A stretch of DNA of 64,000 nt from Gp6-AA40 sp963741135 (GCA_963741135.1 CAVUHC010000006.1:372001-436000), one strand, 5' to 3'; shown: positions 33,972 through 41,882, counted from the first letter of the stretch. Numbers and translations: made by a program. The notes: generated by a model not told the origin, from the letters alone.

Positions 33972-34046
33972 CAAATCCCACATTCCAAATCCCAAGATCC
34001 AAATCCCAAGAACTTGGAAATTGTGATTTGGGATTTTGGGATTTTA
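33972..34046. repeat. Imperfect AAATCCCAAG inverted repeat
   Basis: Left-arm words CCAAATCCCAAGATCCAAAT face right-arm words GATTTGGGATTTTGGGATTT, forming a long, imperfect and clearly AT-richer hairpin. It lies between convergent-side neighbours moaE (upstream end) and thiD (3' end). The TAA stop of thiD (34046-34044) is inside the right arm. It resembles the element at 6782-6855 in design, though not in exact sequence. Confidence 0.6.
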
Positions 34047-34851
34047 GAGTCTCCCTCCCCTATCAAGATCTAGACGCCAGAAATGGTTCAGCGGTCCCGC
34101 ACCTCGGCCAAGACCTGGTGCGTGGCGAATCGCGCCGGCCACGAAATGCTGCGCCAGTGGAATCGCCTCGTGCAGTGATCGGCCGAGCGCCAGGTGCGAC
34201 GTCAGCGCCGCGGAAAAGGTGCATCCGGTTCCGTGTGTGTGACGTCCGGCGACCCGCGCCGCCGCGTAGTCCGTGAAGACCTCTCCGTCGTACACAAGGT
34301 CGACGATCTGCTCGGAATCGATGTGACCCCCGGTGATGACGACGTAGACCGGGCCGAGCGCCCAGATACGGCGCGCCGCTTCGCGTCGATCCTGTTCGGT
34401 TCTGATCGTGACGCCGGACAGCAATTGCGCCTCCGGAACGTTCGGAGTCACGACGTGCGCGCGGCGGACCAGTTCAGCCTTCATCGCCATGAATCCTTCG
34501 TCATCGAGCAACGGCTCGCCGCTGGTCGCCACGATCACGGGATCGACGACAAGGAACGGAATTTCCAGATCTTCAACCGCGGCGGCAACCGCCTCGACGA
34601 TCGCCGCATTGGCGAGCATGCCGGTCTTGGCGGCGTGAACGCCAATGTCCGACACGACGGCTTCGATTTGCGCGGTGACGAGGTCGGCAGCCAGCGCCGT
34701 CGCCGTCGTGACGCCCAGCGTGTTCTGAGCGGTGATGGCGGTCACGGCGGTCGATACCGAATATGCCATGCGCCGCAAATGTCTTGAGGTCGGCCTGTAT
34801 CCCTGCGCCGGCGCTCGAATCGCTCCCGGCGATGGTGAGCGCCGTCCTCAA
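34044..34851 (-). CDS. thiD: Hydroxymethylpyrimidine/phosphomethylpyrimidine kinase, frameshifted
   Basis: ThiD phosphorylates HMP and HMP-P for thiamine synthesis. The N-terminal part starts at TTG 34851 and reads RTALTIAGSDSSAGAGIQAD, the ribokinase-fold substrate site. The frame breaks after KTFAAHGIFG near 34755, where one extra base is present. The second part resumes as STAVTAITAQNTLGVTTATA and continues through VDPVIVATSGEPLL and HTHGTGCTFSAAL, the anion-hole and catalytic motif. No residue is lost across the break, so a single-base sequencing error is as likely as true inactivation. It follows the methyltransferase gene by three bases. Confidence 0.85.
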
Positions 34852-34854
34852 CGC

Positions 34855-35562
34855 TTACCTGCCAAGGACGAGCAGGTACTGAAACGGAAGGTTCTCGCGT
34901 GAGAGGACCCGCAGCCCCGCCGCCTGCGCATCGGCTTCCACCGCGGTGATTTCGACGCGTACTCCTTCGGTCGGCGAGGGTCCCGGCCCGCCCTGGCCCG
35001 GTTTGTAGTTGACGATGCCGATGCGCCCGTTTGGCTTGAGCGCGCGGGCGAGGTTCCGAAGAAAGGTGACACGGTCGTCGACGTCGACTTCCGAGTACAT
35101 GTCGACGACGAGGATCGCGTCGATCGCGCGTTCCGGCAGGCGTGGATCCGTGCTGGTGCCGAGGCGCCCCTGGACGTTCAGCAGCCCTTCCCGGCTGACG
35201 CGCCTGCGAATCGCTTCGAGCATCTGCCGCTGGACGTCCTCCGCGTAGACCGTCCCGTTCGGTCCAACGCGCCGCGCAAGAATAATCGTGAACCAGCCGG
35301 CGCCGGCGCCGATGTCCGCGACCGTCGAGCCGTCCGCGATTCCGAGCGCGTCCATGATCTGATCCGGCTTCTGCCACGTATCGCGATCGGGGCTTTCGAG
35401 CAGCCCGAGGTTCTCGGGCGGGAACAGATGCCCTGTCCGTTGTGGCTGAGCGCCTTGGGAGTCGGGAGTTGGGACCTGGGCGTTGAGCGCGAGAGCGGCC
35501 GCGAGAACCAACGTGATGACAGGGTAAAGGCGGCTCTTTAGACCCGTCCGAGTCGAGATCAC
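34855..35562 (-). CDS. Predicted exported class I SAM-dependent methyltransferase
   Basis: This 235-aa protein has a signal-peptide-like N-terminus (KSRLYPVITLVLAAALALNAQ) ahead of a complete Rossmann methyltransferase domain. The SAM-binding loop is DIGAGAGWFT (residues 83-92), followed by GTVYAEDVQ with the ribose-binding acidic residue, AILVVDMYSEV, and ALKPNGRIGIVNY. An exported SAM enzyme is odd because SAM is cytoplasmic; the hydrophobic segment might instead be a membrane anchor. The first nine codons and the segment after the signal are made of repeat sequence. GTG 35562 overlaps the aspA stop as GTGA. The substrate is not known. Confidence 0.82.
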   Translation of the reverse strand: MISTRTGLKSRLYPVITLVLAAALALNAQVPTPDSQGAQPQRTGHLFPPENLGLLESPDRDTWQKPDQIMDALGIADGSTVADIGAGAGWFTIILARRVGPNGTVYAEDVQRQMLEAIRRRVSREGLLNVQGRLGTSTDPRLPERAIDAILVVDMYSEVDVDDRVTFLRNLARALKPNGRIGIVNYKPGQGGPGPSPTEGVRVEITAVEADAQAAGLRVLSRENLPFQYLLVLGR

Positions 35563-36968
35563 GGTGCCTTCTCCTTGCCGGCAACGCCCGGCTGCGTCAT
35601 CGCTTCCACCGACAGAATGCGATCGAGCTGCCTTGCGTCGAGAAGGCCGCGCTCGAGCACGAGCTCACGTATCGGCCTCCCTGTCTTCACCGACTCCTTC
35701 GCGATCTCAGCCGTCATGGCGTACCCGATGTAGGGATTCAGCGCCGTGGCCACGGCCGTGCTGCGATCGAGCAGCTCACGGCACCGTTGCGGGTCCGCCT
35801 CGATACCATCCACACACCGCGTGTGCAGCACCTTCATCGATTCCCGCAGGATCGTCGACGCGTGAATCGCGTTCCATGCGATGACCGGCATCATCACGTT
35901 GAGCTCGAGCTGGCCGGCTTCCGCGGCCACACAGATCGTCGTGTCGCAGCCGATCACCTGGTAACAGACCTGGTTCACCATCTCGGGAACGGATGGATTT
36001 ATCTTGCCGGGCATGATCGATGAACCAGGTTGCACGGCCGGCAGCGCGATCTCGCTGATGCCCGCCCTCGGGCCCATGCTGAGCAGGCGCAGATCGCTTG
36101 CGACCTTGGACAACTCCACCGACAGTCGCCGCATCGCGCCCGAATACGCGAGCACGTCACCCATACTCTGCGTCACACGGAAGCGATTCCGTGCGGGGAC
36201 GAGCTCAAGACCCGCATACTGGCTCACGTTCCGAATCGCAAGTTGTGTATAGTCTTCGCCCGCGTTGAGTCCCGTTCCGACCGCCGTCGCGCCCAGGTTC
36301 AGCTCGCGCAATTGCTCCGACGCGTGCGCCACGTCATCGGCGCCGCGTGCGACGCACGCGGCATACCCTCCGAACTCCTGTCCGAGCGTCATGGGTACCG
36401 CATCCTGCAGATGCGTTCGTCCGACTTTCAGGATTGTGTCGAACTCGCGCGCCTTGCGGTCCAGCGATGCGGCAAGCGCACGCGCCGATTCGACGAGTGC
36501 TCCGTGCACGAGGAGCAGCGCAAGCCTGGTCGCGGTCGGAAACACGTCATTCGTGGATTGCGCCATGTTCACGTGATCATTCGGGTGCACGAGCGTGTAC
36601 TCGCCGCGTGCGCCTCCAAGGATCTCCGCCGCGCGATTGGCGAGCACCTCGTTGGTGTTCATGTTGTGTGAGGTGCCGGCGCCCGCCTGGTACACGTCGA
36701 CGACGAATTGATCGCGCAGCGAGCCGGACAGTACTTCGTCAGCCGCACGAACGATGGCGTCGCCAACGCGCGTGTCAAGCCGTGCGAGCTCCATGTTCGC
36801 CGCGGCCGCGGCTTTCTTGACGAGCACGGTCGCGGTGACGAGGTCCGCCGGTGCGCGAAGGCCGCTGATGGGGAAGTTTTCGCGGGCGCGGACGGTCTGG
36901 ATGCCGTAGTACGCGTCGGCGGGTACGGCGTGTTCACCGAGGGGGTCGCGCTCGGTCCGGAACTGCAT
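35559..36968 (-). CDS. aspA: Aspartate ammonia-lyase
   Basis: This enzyme converts L-aspartate to fumarate and ammonia. The 469-aa protein belongs to the aspartase/fumarase superfamily. The N-terminus ERDPLGEHAVPADAYYGIQT, ARENFPISG and the signature GSSIMPGKINPSVPEMVNQV place it with aspartases rather than class II fumarases, which read GSSIMPGKVNPTQ. It also has TSHNMNTNEV and VHPNDHVNMAQSTND. It is divergent from a class I fumarase 32 bases away, so its product is that enzyme's substrate. A class II fumarase assignment is the main alternative. Confidence 0.88.
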   Translation of the reverse strand: MQFRTERDPLGEHAVPADAYYGIQTVRARENFPISGLRAPADLVTATVLVKKAAAAANMELARLDTRVGDAIVRAADEVLSGSLRDQFVVDVYQAGAGTSHNMNTNEVLANRAAEILGGARGEYTLVHPNDHVNMAQSTNDVFPTATRLALLLVHGALVESARALAASLDRKAREFDTILKVGRTHLQDAVPMTLGQEFGGYAACVARGADDVAHASEQLRELNLGATAVGTGLNAGEDYTQLAIRNVSQYAGLELVPARNRFRVTQSMGDVLAYSGAMRRLSVELSKVASDLRLLSMGPRAGISEIALPAVQPGSSIMPGKINPSVPEMVNQVCYQVIGCDTTICVAAEAGQLELNVMMPVIAWNAIHASTILRESMKVLHTRCVDGIEADPQRCRELLDRSTAVATALNPYIGYAMTAEIAKESVKTGRPIRELVLERGLLDARQLDRILSVEAMTQPGVAGKEKAP

Positions 36969-36992
36969 GATGGTGCGCGTTCAAATTATACT
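36964..36992 (+). promoter_or_regulatory. Fumarase promoter with very short leader
   Basis: TATACT (36987-36992) lies nine bases before the fumarase ATG at 37001. TGCATG (36964-36969), a weak -35, is 17 bases upstream and overlaps the aspA start. The expected transcript start is within one to three bases of the ATG, so the mRNA is probably leaderless. Confidence 0.5.
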
Positions 36993-37000
36993 TCCCGCAT

Positions 37001-38518
37001 ATGCTTCCCCAGTTTTTCGACAGCGTGCTTTCACTGGTCGTGAAGACCTCCACCGACCTGCCGCCCGACGTCCGCGCCGCAATGAAAGTGGCGATGTCGC
37101 AGGAGCCGGCGGCAACGCAGTCGGGACAGGCGCTTTCGATCATCGCGGAGAACATCGACCTTGCCGCCGATTGTGAAGGCGCCATTTGCCAGGACACCGG
37201 CATGCCGACCTTCGAGGTGAAGACGCCGATCGGCGCGAACCAGGTCGAGATGAAGAAACAGATCCGCGATGCCGTGGCCGAAGCGACCAGGCGCGGCAAG
37301 CTGCGTCCCAACTCCGTCGACTCGATCACCGGCGAAAACTCCGGCACCAACCTCGGCCCCGGCACGCCGATCATGCACTTCGAGCAGTGGGAGCGCGATG
37401 AGATCGAGATCAAGCTCATTCTCAAAGGCGGTGGCTGCGAGAACATGAATGCCCAGTACTCGGTGCCGGTCGAGCTGCCCAACCTCGGACGCGCCGATCG
37501 AACCCTCGAAGGTGTGCGCAAGTGCATCCTCCACGCGGTCTGGAACGCACAGGGCAAAGGATGCGCACCCGGCGCGGTCGGCGTCTGCATCGGCGGCGAT
37601 CGCACGTCCGGCTATGTGCATGCGAAAGAGCAACTCTTTCGCACGCTCGATGATCTGAACCCGGATCCACGGCTGGCGGAGCTCGAAGCGTCGATCATGG
37701 GTGAGGTCAACAAGCTCGGGATCGGGACGATGGGATTCGGCGGACGTGTCTCGCTGATCGGCTGCAAGATCGGCGTCCAGAATCGCCTGCCTGCGAGCTT
37801 CTTCGTGTCCGTTGCCTACGACTGCTGGGCGTTCCGGCGCCTTGGTGTCGTCCTCGATGCGAAGACGGGTGGGATCGCCCGCTGGCTGTACCGCGATCCG
37901 GCAAGCCCGGTACTCGCGATGGCCGACCAGGCGGGGTTCCAGCGCACGGGGCGCGAGGTCGCTCTACAGTCGCCCCTCTCCGAAGAACAGGTGCGATCGC
38001 TGAAGGTCGGCGACGTCGTGCTCGTCTCCGGCCGCGCATACACGGGACGCGATGCCGTTCACGCGCACCTCATGAAGCACGATCCGCCGGTCGATCTTCG
38101 CGGCGCCGTTCTCTACCACTGCGGGCCGGTTGTGGTGAAGGAGGGCGACGGCTGGCGTATCACCGCGGCAGGCCCTACCACGAGCATTCGCGAGGAACCC
38201 TATCAGGCGGACGTCATCAAGCGGTATGGGGTCAGGGCCGTCATCGGGAAGGGCGGCATGGGGGCGAAAACGCTCGCGGCACTCAAGGAATCAGGCGCCG
38301 TGTACCTCAACGCAATCGGTGGTGCGGCTCAGTTCTACGCCCGGACCATTACGAGCGTGGACGGCGTCTCATTGATGGAATTCGGCACCCCTGAAGCGAT
38401 GTGGCACCTGACTGTAAAGGACTTTCCGGCCATTGTGACCATGGACGCTCACGGCAACAGCCTCCACAGGGACGTCGAACGGGAATCTGCACGAGAACTG
38501 GCCATAATTGGGGCCTAG
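37001..38518 (+). CDS. Class I fumarate hydratase (4Fe-4S type)
   Basis: This iron-sulfur fumarase interconverts fumarate and malate. The 505-aa protein fuses the alpha and beta domains. Cluster cysteines are in GAICQDTGMPTF, GGGCENMN and KGCAPGAVGVCIGGDR. The beta domain includes SGRAYTGRDAVHAHL and YHCGPVV, then TTSIREEPYQADVIKRYGVR and IGKGGMGAKTLAALKE. Such enzymes are oxygen sensitive, which fits the nearby Fe-S carrier and Fur-rubrerythrin genes. It is divergent from aspA, whose product is fumarate. The start is ATG 37001 with a promoter box nine bases upstream and no ribosome binding site. Confidence 0.94.
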   Translation: MLPQFFDSVLSLVVKTSTDLPPDVRAAMKVAMSQEPAATQSGQALSIIAENIDLAADCEGAICQDTGMPTFEVKTPIGANQVEMKKQIRDAVAEATRRGKLRPNSVDSITGENSGTNLGPGTPIMHFEQWERDEIEIKLILKGGGCENMNAQYSVPVELPNLGRADRTLEGVRKCILHAVWNAQGKGCAPGAVGVCIGGDRTSGYVHAKEQLFRTLDDLNPDPRLAELEASIMGEVNKLGIGTMGFGGRVSLIGCKIGVQNRLPASFFVSVAYDCWAFRRLGVVLDAKTGGIARWLYRDPASPVLAMADQAGFQRTGREVALQSPLSEEQVRSLKVGDVVLVSGRAYTGRDAVHAHLMKHDPPVDLRGAVLYHCGPVVVKEGDGWRITAAGPTTSIREEPYQADVIKRYGVRAVIGKGGMGAKTLAALKESGAVYLNAIGGAAQFYARTITSVDGVSLMEFGTPEAMWHLTVKDFPAIVTMDAHGNSLHRDVERESARELAIIGA

Positions 38519-38519
38519 C

Positions 38520-38549
38520 TTGCCGGGTTCGGGAACGCCCGCTTATACT
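38520..38549 (+). promoter_or_regulatory. Promoter of the Fe-S carrier / Fur-rubrerythrin group
   Basis: TTGCCG (38520-38525) and TATACT (38544-38549) are 18 bases apart. They are followed by AGGAG before the ATG at 38594. It starts immediately after the fumarase stop and could drive the Fe-S carrier, the Fur-rubrerythrin gene and perhaps the PHP and ABC genes. Confidence 0.55.
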
Positions 38550-38593
38550 TTTCAAGGGGCTCTAGGCCATCTATCCCCAGGAGAACCGAAATT

Positions 38594-38918
38594 ATGGTGA
38601 ATGTGTCGACGGCGGCAGCCTCGAAAATCAGCGAGCTGCTCACGGAAGAAGGGAAGACCGGCAGCGGCCTGCGCGTCTTCGTCCAGGGCGGCGGGTGCTC
38701 GGGTTTCCAGTACGGGCTGATGATCGAGGAAAGCGGCGGGATCCGGCGACCAGGTGTTCGAGTCCAATGGCGTCAGGCTCTTCATCGATCCGGTCAGCAT
38801 CAGCTACCTCAAGGGCGCCGAGGTCGATTTCGTCGATACGGTGACGGGCGGCGGCTTCACGATCAAGAATCCGAACGCTACGTCCACGTGCGGGTGCGGC
38901 AGCTCCTTCAGCGTCTAA
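38594..38918 (+). CDS. A-type iron-sulfur carrier (ErpA/IscA/HesB), frameshifted
   Basis: A-type carriers deliver Fe-S clusters to target enzymes. The first frame gives VSTAAASKISELLTEEG and VFVQGGGCSGFQYGL with the first cluster Cys35, up to EESG. Near 38731-38744 one extra base moves the frame. The second frame continues DQVFESNGVRLFIDPVSISY, LKGAEVDFVDT, GGGFTIKNPNA and the final STCGCGSSFSV with the other two cysteines. Together they give a normal carrier of about 107 aa. All three ligand cysteines are intact, so a sequencing error is likely. Neighbours are fumarase (Fe-S enzyme) and the Fur-rubrerythrin gene. Confidence 0.88.
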
Positions 38919-38955
38919 CACGTCAACGCGAGCAGCCGGCGCGTACGAAAGGGTC

Positions 38956-39945
38956 ATGAACACCAGCCTTCCTGATCTGAGCCGGCTGAAGCCAGACGGC
39001 GGCAAGCGTTCCAGCAAACGGGAACAGATTGTCAACGTGTTCCTGCGCCAGGAAGGACACCTGAGCGCCGACGACCTCGTCGACCTCATTCGCCGCGAAG
39101 ACCAGCGCATCAGCCGCGCCACCGTATACCGCACGCTGCAGTGGATGGTGGACGCGGGCATTGCGCGAAAGGTCGACTTCGGCGAGGGGCGCTTCCGCTT
39201 CGAGCATTCCTACCGCCAGCCCCGTCACTTCCATCTGATCTGCAAGACCTGCCACCGGTCCTTCGAGTTTCTCAGCTCCGATATCGAGGCGCTGGTCGAG
39301 GAGGTGGCGTCGGCCCGCAGTTTTTCCCCGTCGCAAAGCGTCGTGCAGATCTACGGGACGTGCGATGAATGTCGCACCGGACGCCACGGCAACGTGGAGC
39401 CCGGCCATACCGATCTGCTGTTCGCGCGCGACGCGCTGCGCATTGCCATTGCCACCGAGCGCAGCGGCCTCGAGTTCTACTCGCGCGCCGCACGCGTGAC
39501 GCGTGATGCGCGTGGACGGAAGGTGTTCCACGATCTCGCCGCTGAGGAGAAGGAACATCTCGGCAAGCTCGAGGGACGGTACCGCGAGCTGCTCGAGCGC
39601 GACCCGGAGCTGGAATCGCGCCCCACGTTCCTGTTTTTCAAGGGCGCCGCGAACGGCCTGTTTGCCGAGGGCGCCGATCGCCTGTTGAGCGGTGTCAACG
39701 ATCAGCAAGCCTTGCTGATCGGCATCCGCTGCGAACGCAACTCGCACCGTTTCTTCAAGAAGTACGGCGAGCGGTTCGAAGACTCCGAAGGCAAGCAGAT
39801 CTTTCTCGAGTTCGCCGACGAGGAGCGCGAGCATCTCGACCTCCTCGTGCGCGAGTACCGCGCCCTCGTCAAGCGCCAGGGCCGCAGCCGGAAGCCCCTC
39901 CCGCGCCACGGCTCCGCCGCCTCGCATCGCGCATCGGCGCGGTGA
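38956..39945 (+). CDS. Fur family regulator fused to a rubrerythrin-type diiron domain
   Basis: This 329-aa two-domain protein starts with a Fur winged helix (about 15-85; ISRATVYRTLQWMVDAG is the recognition helix). The dimer/metal domain follows, with His91 and His93 in RHFHLIC and structural zinc pairs CKTC (96-99) and CDEC (136-139). Residues 155-305 form a ferritin-like four-helix bundle with a full diiron set: Glu168, Glu198-x-x-His201, Glu260 and Glu290-x-x-His293. The first half should bind DNA in response to metal or peroxide; the second should bind iron and reduce or sense peroxide. Direct coupling of the two is an inference. It follows a Fe-S carrier and overlaps the PHP gene. Confidence 0.9.
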   Translation: MNTSLPDLSRLKPDGGKRSSKREQIVNVFLRQEGHLSADDLVDLIRREDQRISRATVYRTLQWMVDAGIARKVDFGEGRFRFEHSYRQPRHFHLICKTCHRSFEFLSSDIEALVEEVASARSFSPSQSVVQIYGTCDECRTGRHGNVEPGHTDLLFARDALRIAIATERSGLEFYSRAARVTRDARGRKVFHDLAAEEKEHLGKLEGRYRELLERDPELESRPTFLFFKGAANGLFAEGADRLLSGVNDQQALLIGIRCERNSHRFFKKYGERFEDSEGKQIFLEFADEEREHLDLLVREYRALVKRQGRSRKPLPRHGSAASHRASAR

Positions 39946-40769
39946 CCGTCGACCTCCACCTCCACACGACCGCATCCGACGGCCGCTGTACGCCGACCGA
40001 GCTCGTCGAGCGCGCCGCGGCGGCAGGCGTGACGGCGATGGCCGTCACCGACCACGACACGACCGCCGCAGTCGACGTGGTGCAGGCGGTGGCACGGGCG
40101 CGCGGCATCGAAGCCATCAGCGGGATCGAAATCACCGCCGTCGAGGCGGGCCGCGACGTGCACCTTCTCGGGTACTTCATCGACCCGGCCAACGAGGCGC
40201 TGGCCGCATTTCTCTCGCGGCAGCGCACCCAGAGGATCGCGCGCGTCGAGGCGGTGTGCGATCGCCTCGCGCAGCTGGGCATGCCGATCGACATGCTTCC
40301 GGTGCTCGCACAGGCGCGGGAAAGCGGAGGCCGCTCCATCGGGCGCCCGCAGATTGCCCGCGCCATGGTCGTCGCCGGCCACGTCACCGACACCCGCGAG
40401 GCGTTTGATCGATGGCTCGCGACGGGACGTCCCGCGTTCGTGCCGCGTGCCGGCGCGCCGCCCGAGGAGGTCATGACCATCGTACGCGGCGCCGGCGGCC
40501 TGACATCGCTGGCCCATCCCGGTCAGACGGCGATCGACGCACGCATTTCCGCATATTGCGTCGCGGGTCTCGACGCGATTGAGGTGTACCACCCCGATCA
40601 CGATGCGGCGTCGACCGAGAAGTACCGCCAGCTGGCGTCGCGCCTGATGGTGCTGATCACCGGAGGATCGGATTTTCACGGCGATCCGTCGCATGGCCTC
40701 GACCCTGGCTCGGTGACGCTGCCCGACGACGCGTGGCTTCGTTTTCGCGCTGCCGCGCCTCATGGCTGA
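39942..40769 (+). CDS. PHP domain phosphoesterase (TrpH/RNase AM-like)
   Basis: This metal-dependent phosphoesterase of 275 aa is related to E. coli RNase AM (YciV), which trims RNA 5' ends or hydrolyses nucleoside 3',5'-bisphosphate. Metal-site motifs are DLHLHTTASDG at the start, VTDHDT near 38, SGIEITA, SLAHPGQ and GSDFHGD near the end. The start is GTG at 39942, overlapping the stop of the Fur-rubrerythrin gene as GTGA, so translation is coupled. It also overlaps the next gene by eight bases. The link to iron or oxidative stress is contextual only. Confidence 0.9.
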   Translation: MTVDLHLHTTASDGRCTPTELVERAAAAGVTAMAVTDHDTTAAVDVVQAVARARGIEAISGIEITAVEAGRDVHLLGYFIDPANEALAAFLSRQRTQRIARVEAVCDRLAQLGMPIDMLPVLAQARESGGRSIGRPQIARAMVVAGHVTDTREAFDRWLATGRPAFVPRAGAPPEEVMTIVRGAGGLTSLAHPGQTAIDARISAYCVAGLDAIEVYHPDHDAASTEKYRQLASRLMVLITGGSDFHGDPSHGLDPGSVTLPDDAWLRFRAAAPHG

Positions 40770-41478
40770 CTCACACGACGTCGTCATCGACGTGCGCGGC
40801 GTCCAGAAGGACTATCACGGCCTGCGTCCCCTGCGAGTGCAGCACCTCGAGGTCCACCAAGGAGAATCGGTTGCATTGCTTGGATTCGACCAGGCGGCCG
40901 CCGAAGTGTTCGTCAACCTGATCACGGCCGCCACCGTCCCCGACGCAGGAGAGGTCCGCACGTTCGGTCAGCCCACCACTGCGATCAACGACGCCGACAC
41001 GTGGCTCCAGTCGCTCGATCGATTCGGCATCCTCAGCGAGCGCGCCATCGTGCTCGACAACCTGTCGGTTGCAGATAACCTGACGATGCCGGTGACGATG
41101 TCGCTTCACGATGTCCCCGATGCGACGCGTTCAAAGATCCGCGCGCTTGCTGAGGAAGTCGGTCTCACGGGGGCGCACCTCGATCAACCCGTCGCGGCAT
41201 TGAGCCCGTCGGCGCGACTACGGCTGCGGCTCGGCCGTGCACTCGGACCTGACCCGCGGGTGATTCTGTCGGAACATCCAAACGCATCGCTGGCGCCCCG
41301 CGATCTTGCCTCCTTTGCGGCCGATTACGCCCGCATCGTCACCGCGCGCGCGATCACCAGCATCGTCTTGACCGCCGACCGCACGTTCGCCGCTGCCATC
41401 GCTTCGCGCATCCTCACGCTTCAGCCGGCCACCGGTGAGCTCAAGCCACTTCCCGGCTGGCGCCGGTGGTTCAGCTAG
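40762..41478 (+). CDS. Degenerate ABC-type ATPase lacking the nucleotide-binding motifs
   Basis: This 238-aa protein has the general course of an ABC ATPase: VVIDVRGVQKDYHGLRPL, HQGESVALLG, LDNLSVADNLTMPV, EEVGLTGAHLDQPVAALSPSARLRLRLGRAL and a C-terminal TADRTFAAAIASRILTL. The Walker A position reads GFDQAAAE (41-48) with no GK[ST]. The signature is LSPSAR instead of LSGGQ, and Walker B is VILSEHP without the acidic pair. It probably does not hydrolyse ATP and may be a structural or regulatory paralogue. No permease lies next to it. It overlaps the PHP gene by eight bases. Confidence 0.85.
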   Translation: MADSHDVVIDVRGVQKDYHGLRPLRVQHLEVHQGESVALLGFDQAAAEVFVNLITAATVPDAGEVRTFGQPTTAINDADTWLQSLDRFGILSERAIVLDNLSVADNLTMPVTMSLHDVPDATRSKIRALAEEVGLTGAHLDQPVAALSPSARLRLRLGRALGPDPRVILSEHPNASLAPRDLASFAADYARIVTARAITSIVLTADRTFAAAIASRILTLQPATGELKPLPGWRRWFS

Positions 41479-41496
41479 CGTCTGAATCGCGAAGGG

Positions 41497-41590
41497 CCCG
41501 ACTCACGAGTCTGACTCGCGCGCGACCCGATTCGCGAGTCAGACTCGTGTACGAGCCGACTCGCGAGTCAGACTCGTGTACGGGCCGACT
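41497..41590. repeat. 29-bp tandem repeat with internal palindromes
   Basis: There are three 29-base units (41497-41525, 41526-41554, 41555-41583) and a partial fourth. Each contains CGAGTCNGACTCG, a perfect 6-bp palindrome around one base. The second and third units are nearly identical and the first has diverged. The array lies between the ABC gene and the first cold-shock gene, about 90 bases before the latter's start. Confidence 0.8.
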
Positions 41591-41678
41591 CAAGGTCGAC
41601 AGAAGCGCCACGCGTGGAACGGAATTTGATGCAGTGCTGACAGGGTTGTCTGGAGACGGCCCGCGGAGGTAACGACGC

Positions 41679-41882
41679 GTGGCGAACGGTACGATTAAGC
41701 GCTTGGTCAAAGATCGCGGGTTTGGCTTTATTCGCGACGAGGGAGGCCAGGAGTGGTTCTTCCATCGCAGCTCAGTGACGGAGGGCGCGTTCGAGCAGCT
41801 GAACGAAGGCCAGCGCGTCAGCTTCGACGAAGAACCGTCAGCGAAAGGCCCGCGGGCGGGCAACATCCGATCTGACGCTTGA
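41679..41882 (+). CDS. Cold-shock domain protein (first copy)
   Basis: This single cold-shock domain of 67 aa binds single-stranded RNA or DNA. It begins MANGTIKRLVKDRGFGFIRD with RNP1-like GFGFI, then EWFFHRSSV (RNP2-like) and GQRVSFDEEPSAKGPRAGNI. The start is GTG at 41679 with GGAGG 14 bases upstream. It converges with a second cold-shock gene at 42477-42683 that shares the same layout, and a decayed gene lies between them. The tandem palindromic array upstream may influence its expression. Confidence 0.93.
   Translation: MANGTIKRLVKDRGFGFIRDEGGQEWFFHRSSVTEGAFEQLNEGQRVSFDEEPSAKGPRAGNIRSDA

Noticed and set aside
35559..36968. Class II fumarase (fumC) assignment for this gene
   Set aside because: The signature GSSIMPGKINPSVPE followed by MVNQV and the ENFPISG start fit aspartase better; a class I fumarase is next door.
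41497..41590. CRISPR array
   Set aside because: Tandem units of 29 bp abut each other with no unique spacers and no cas genes occur in the window.
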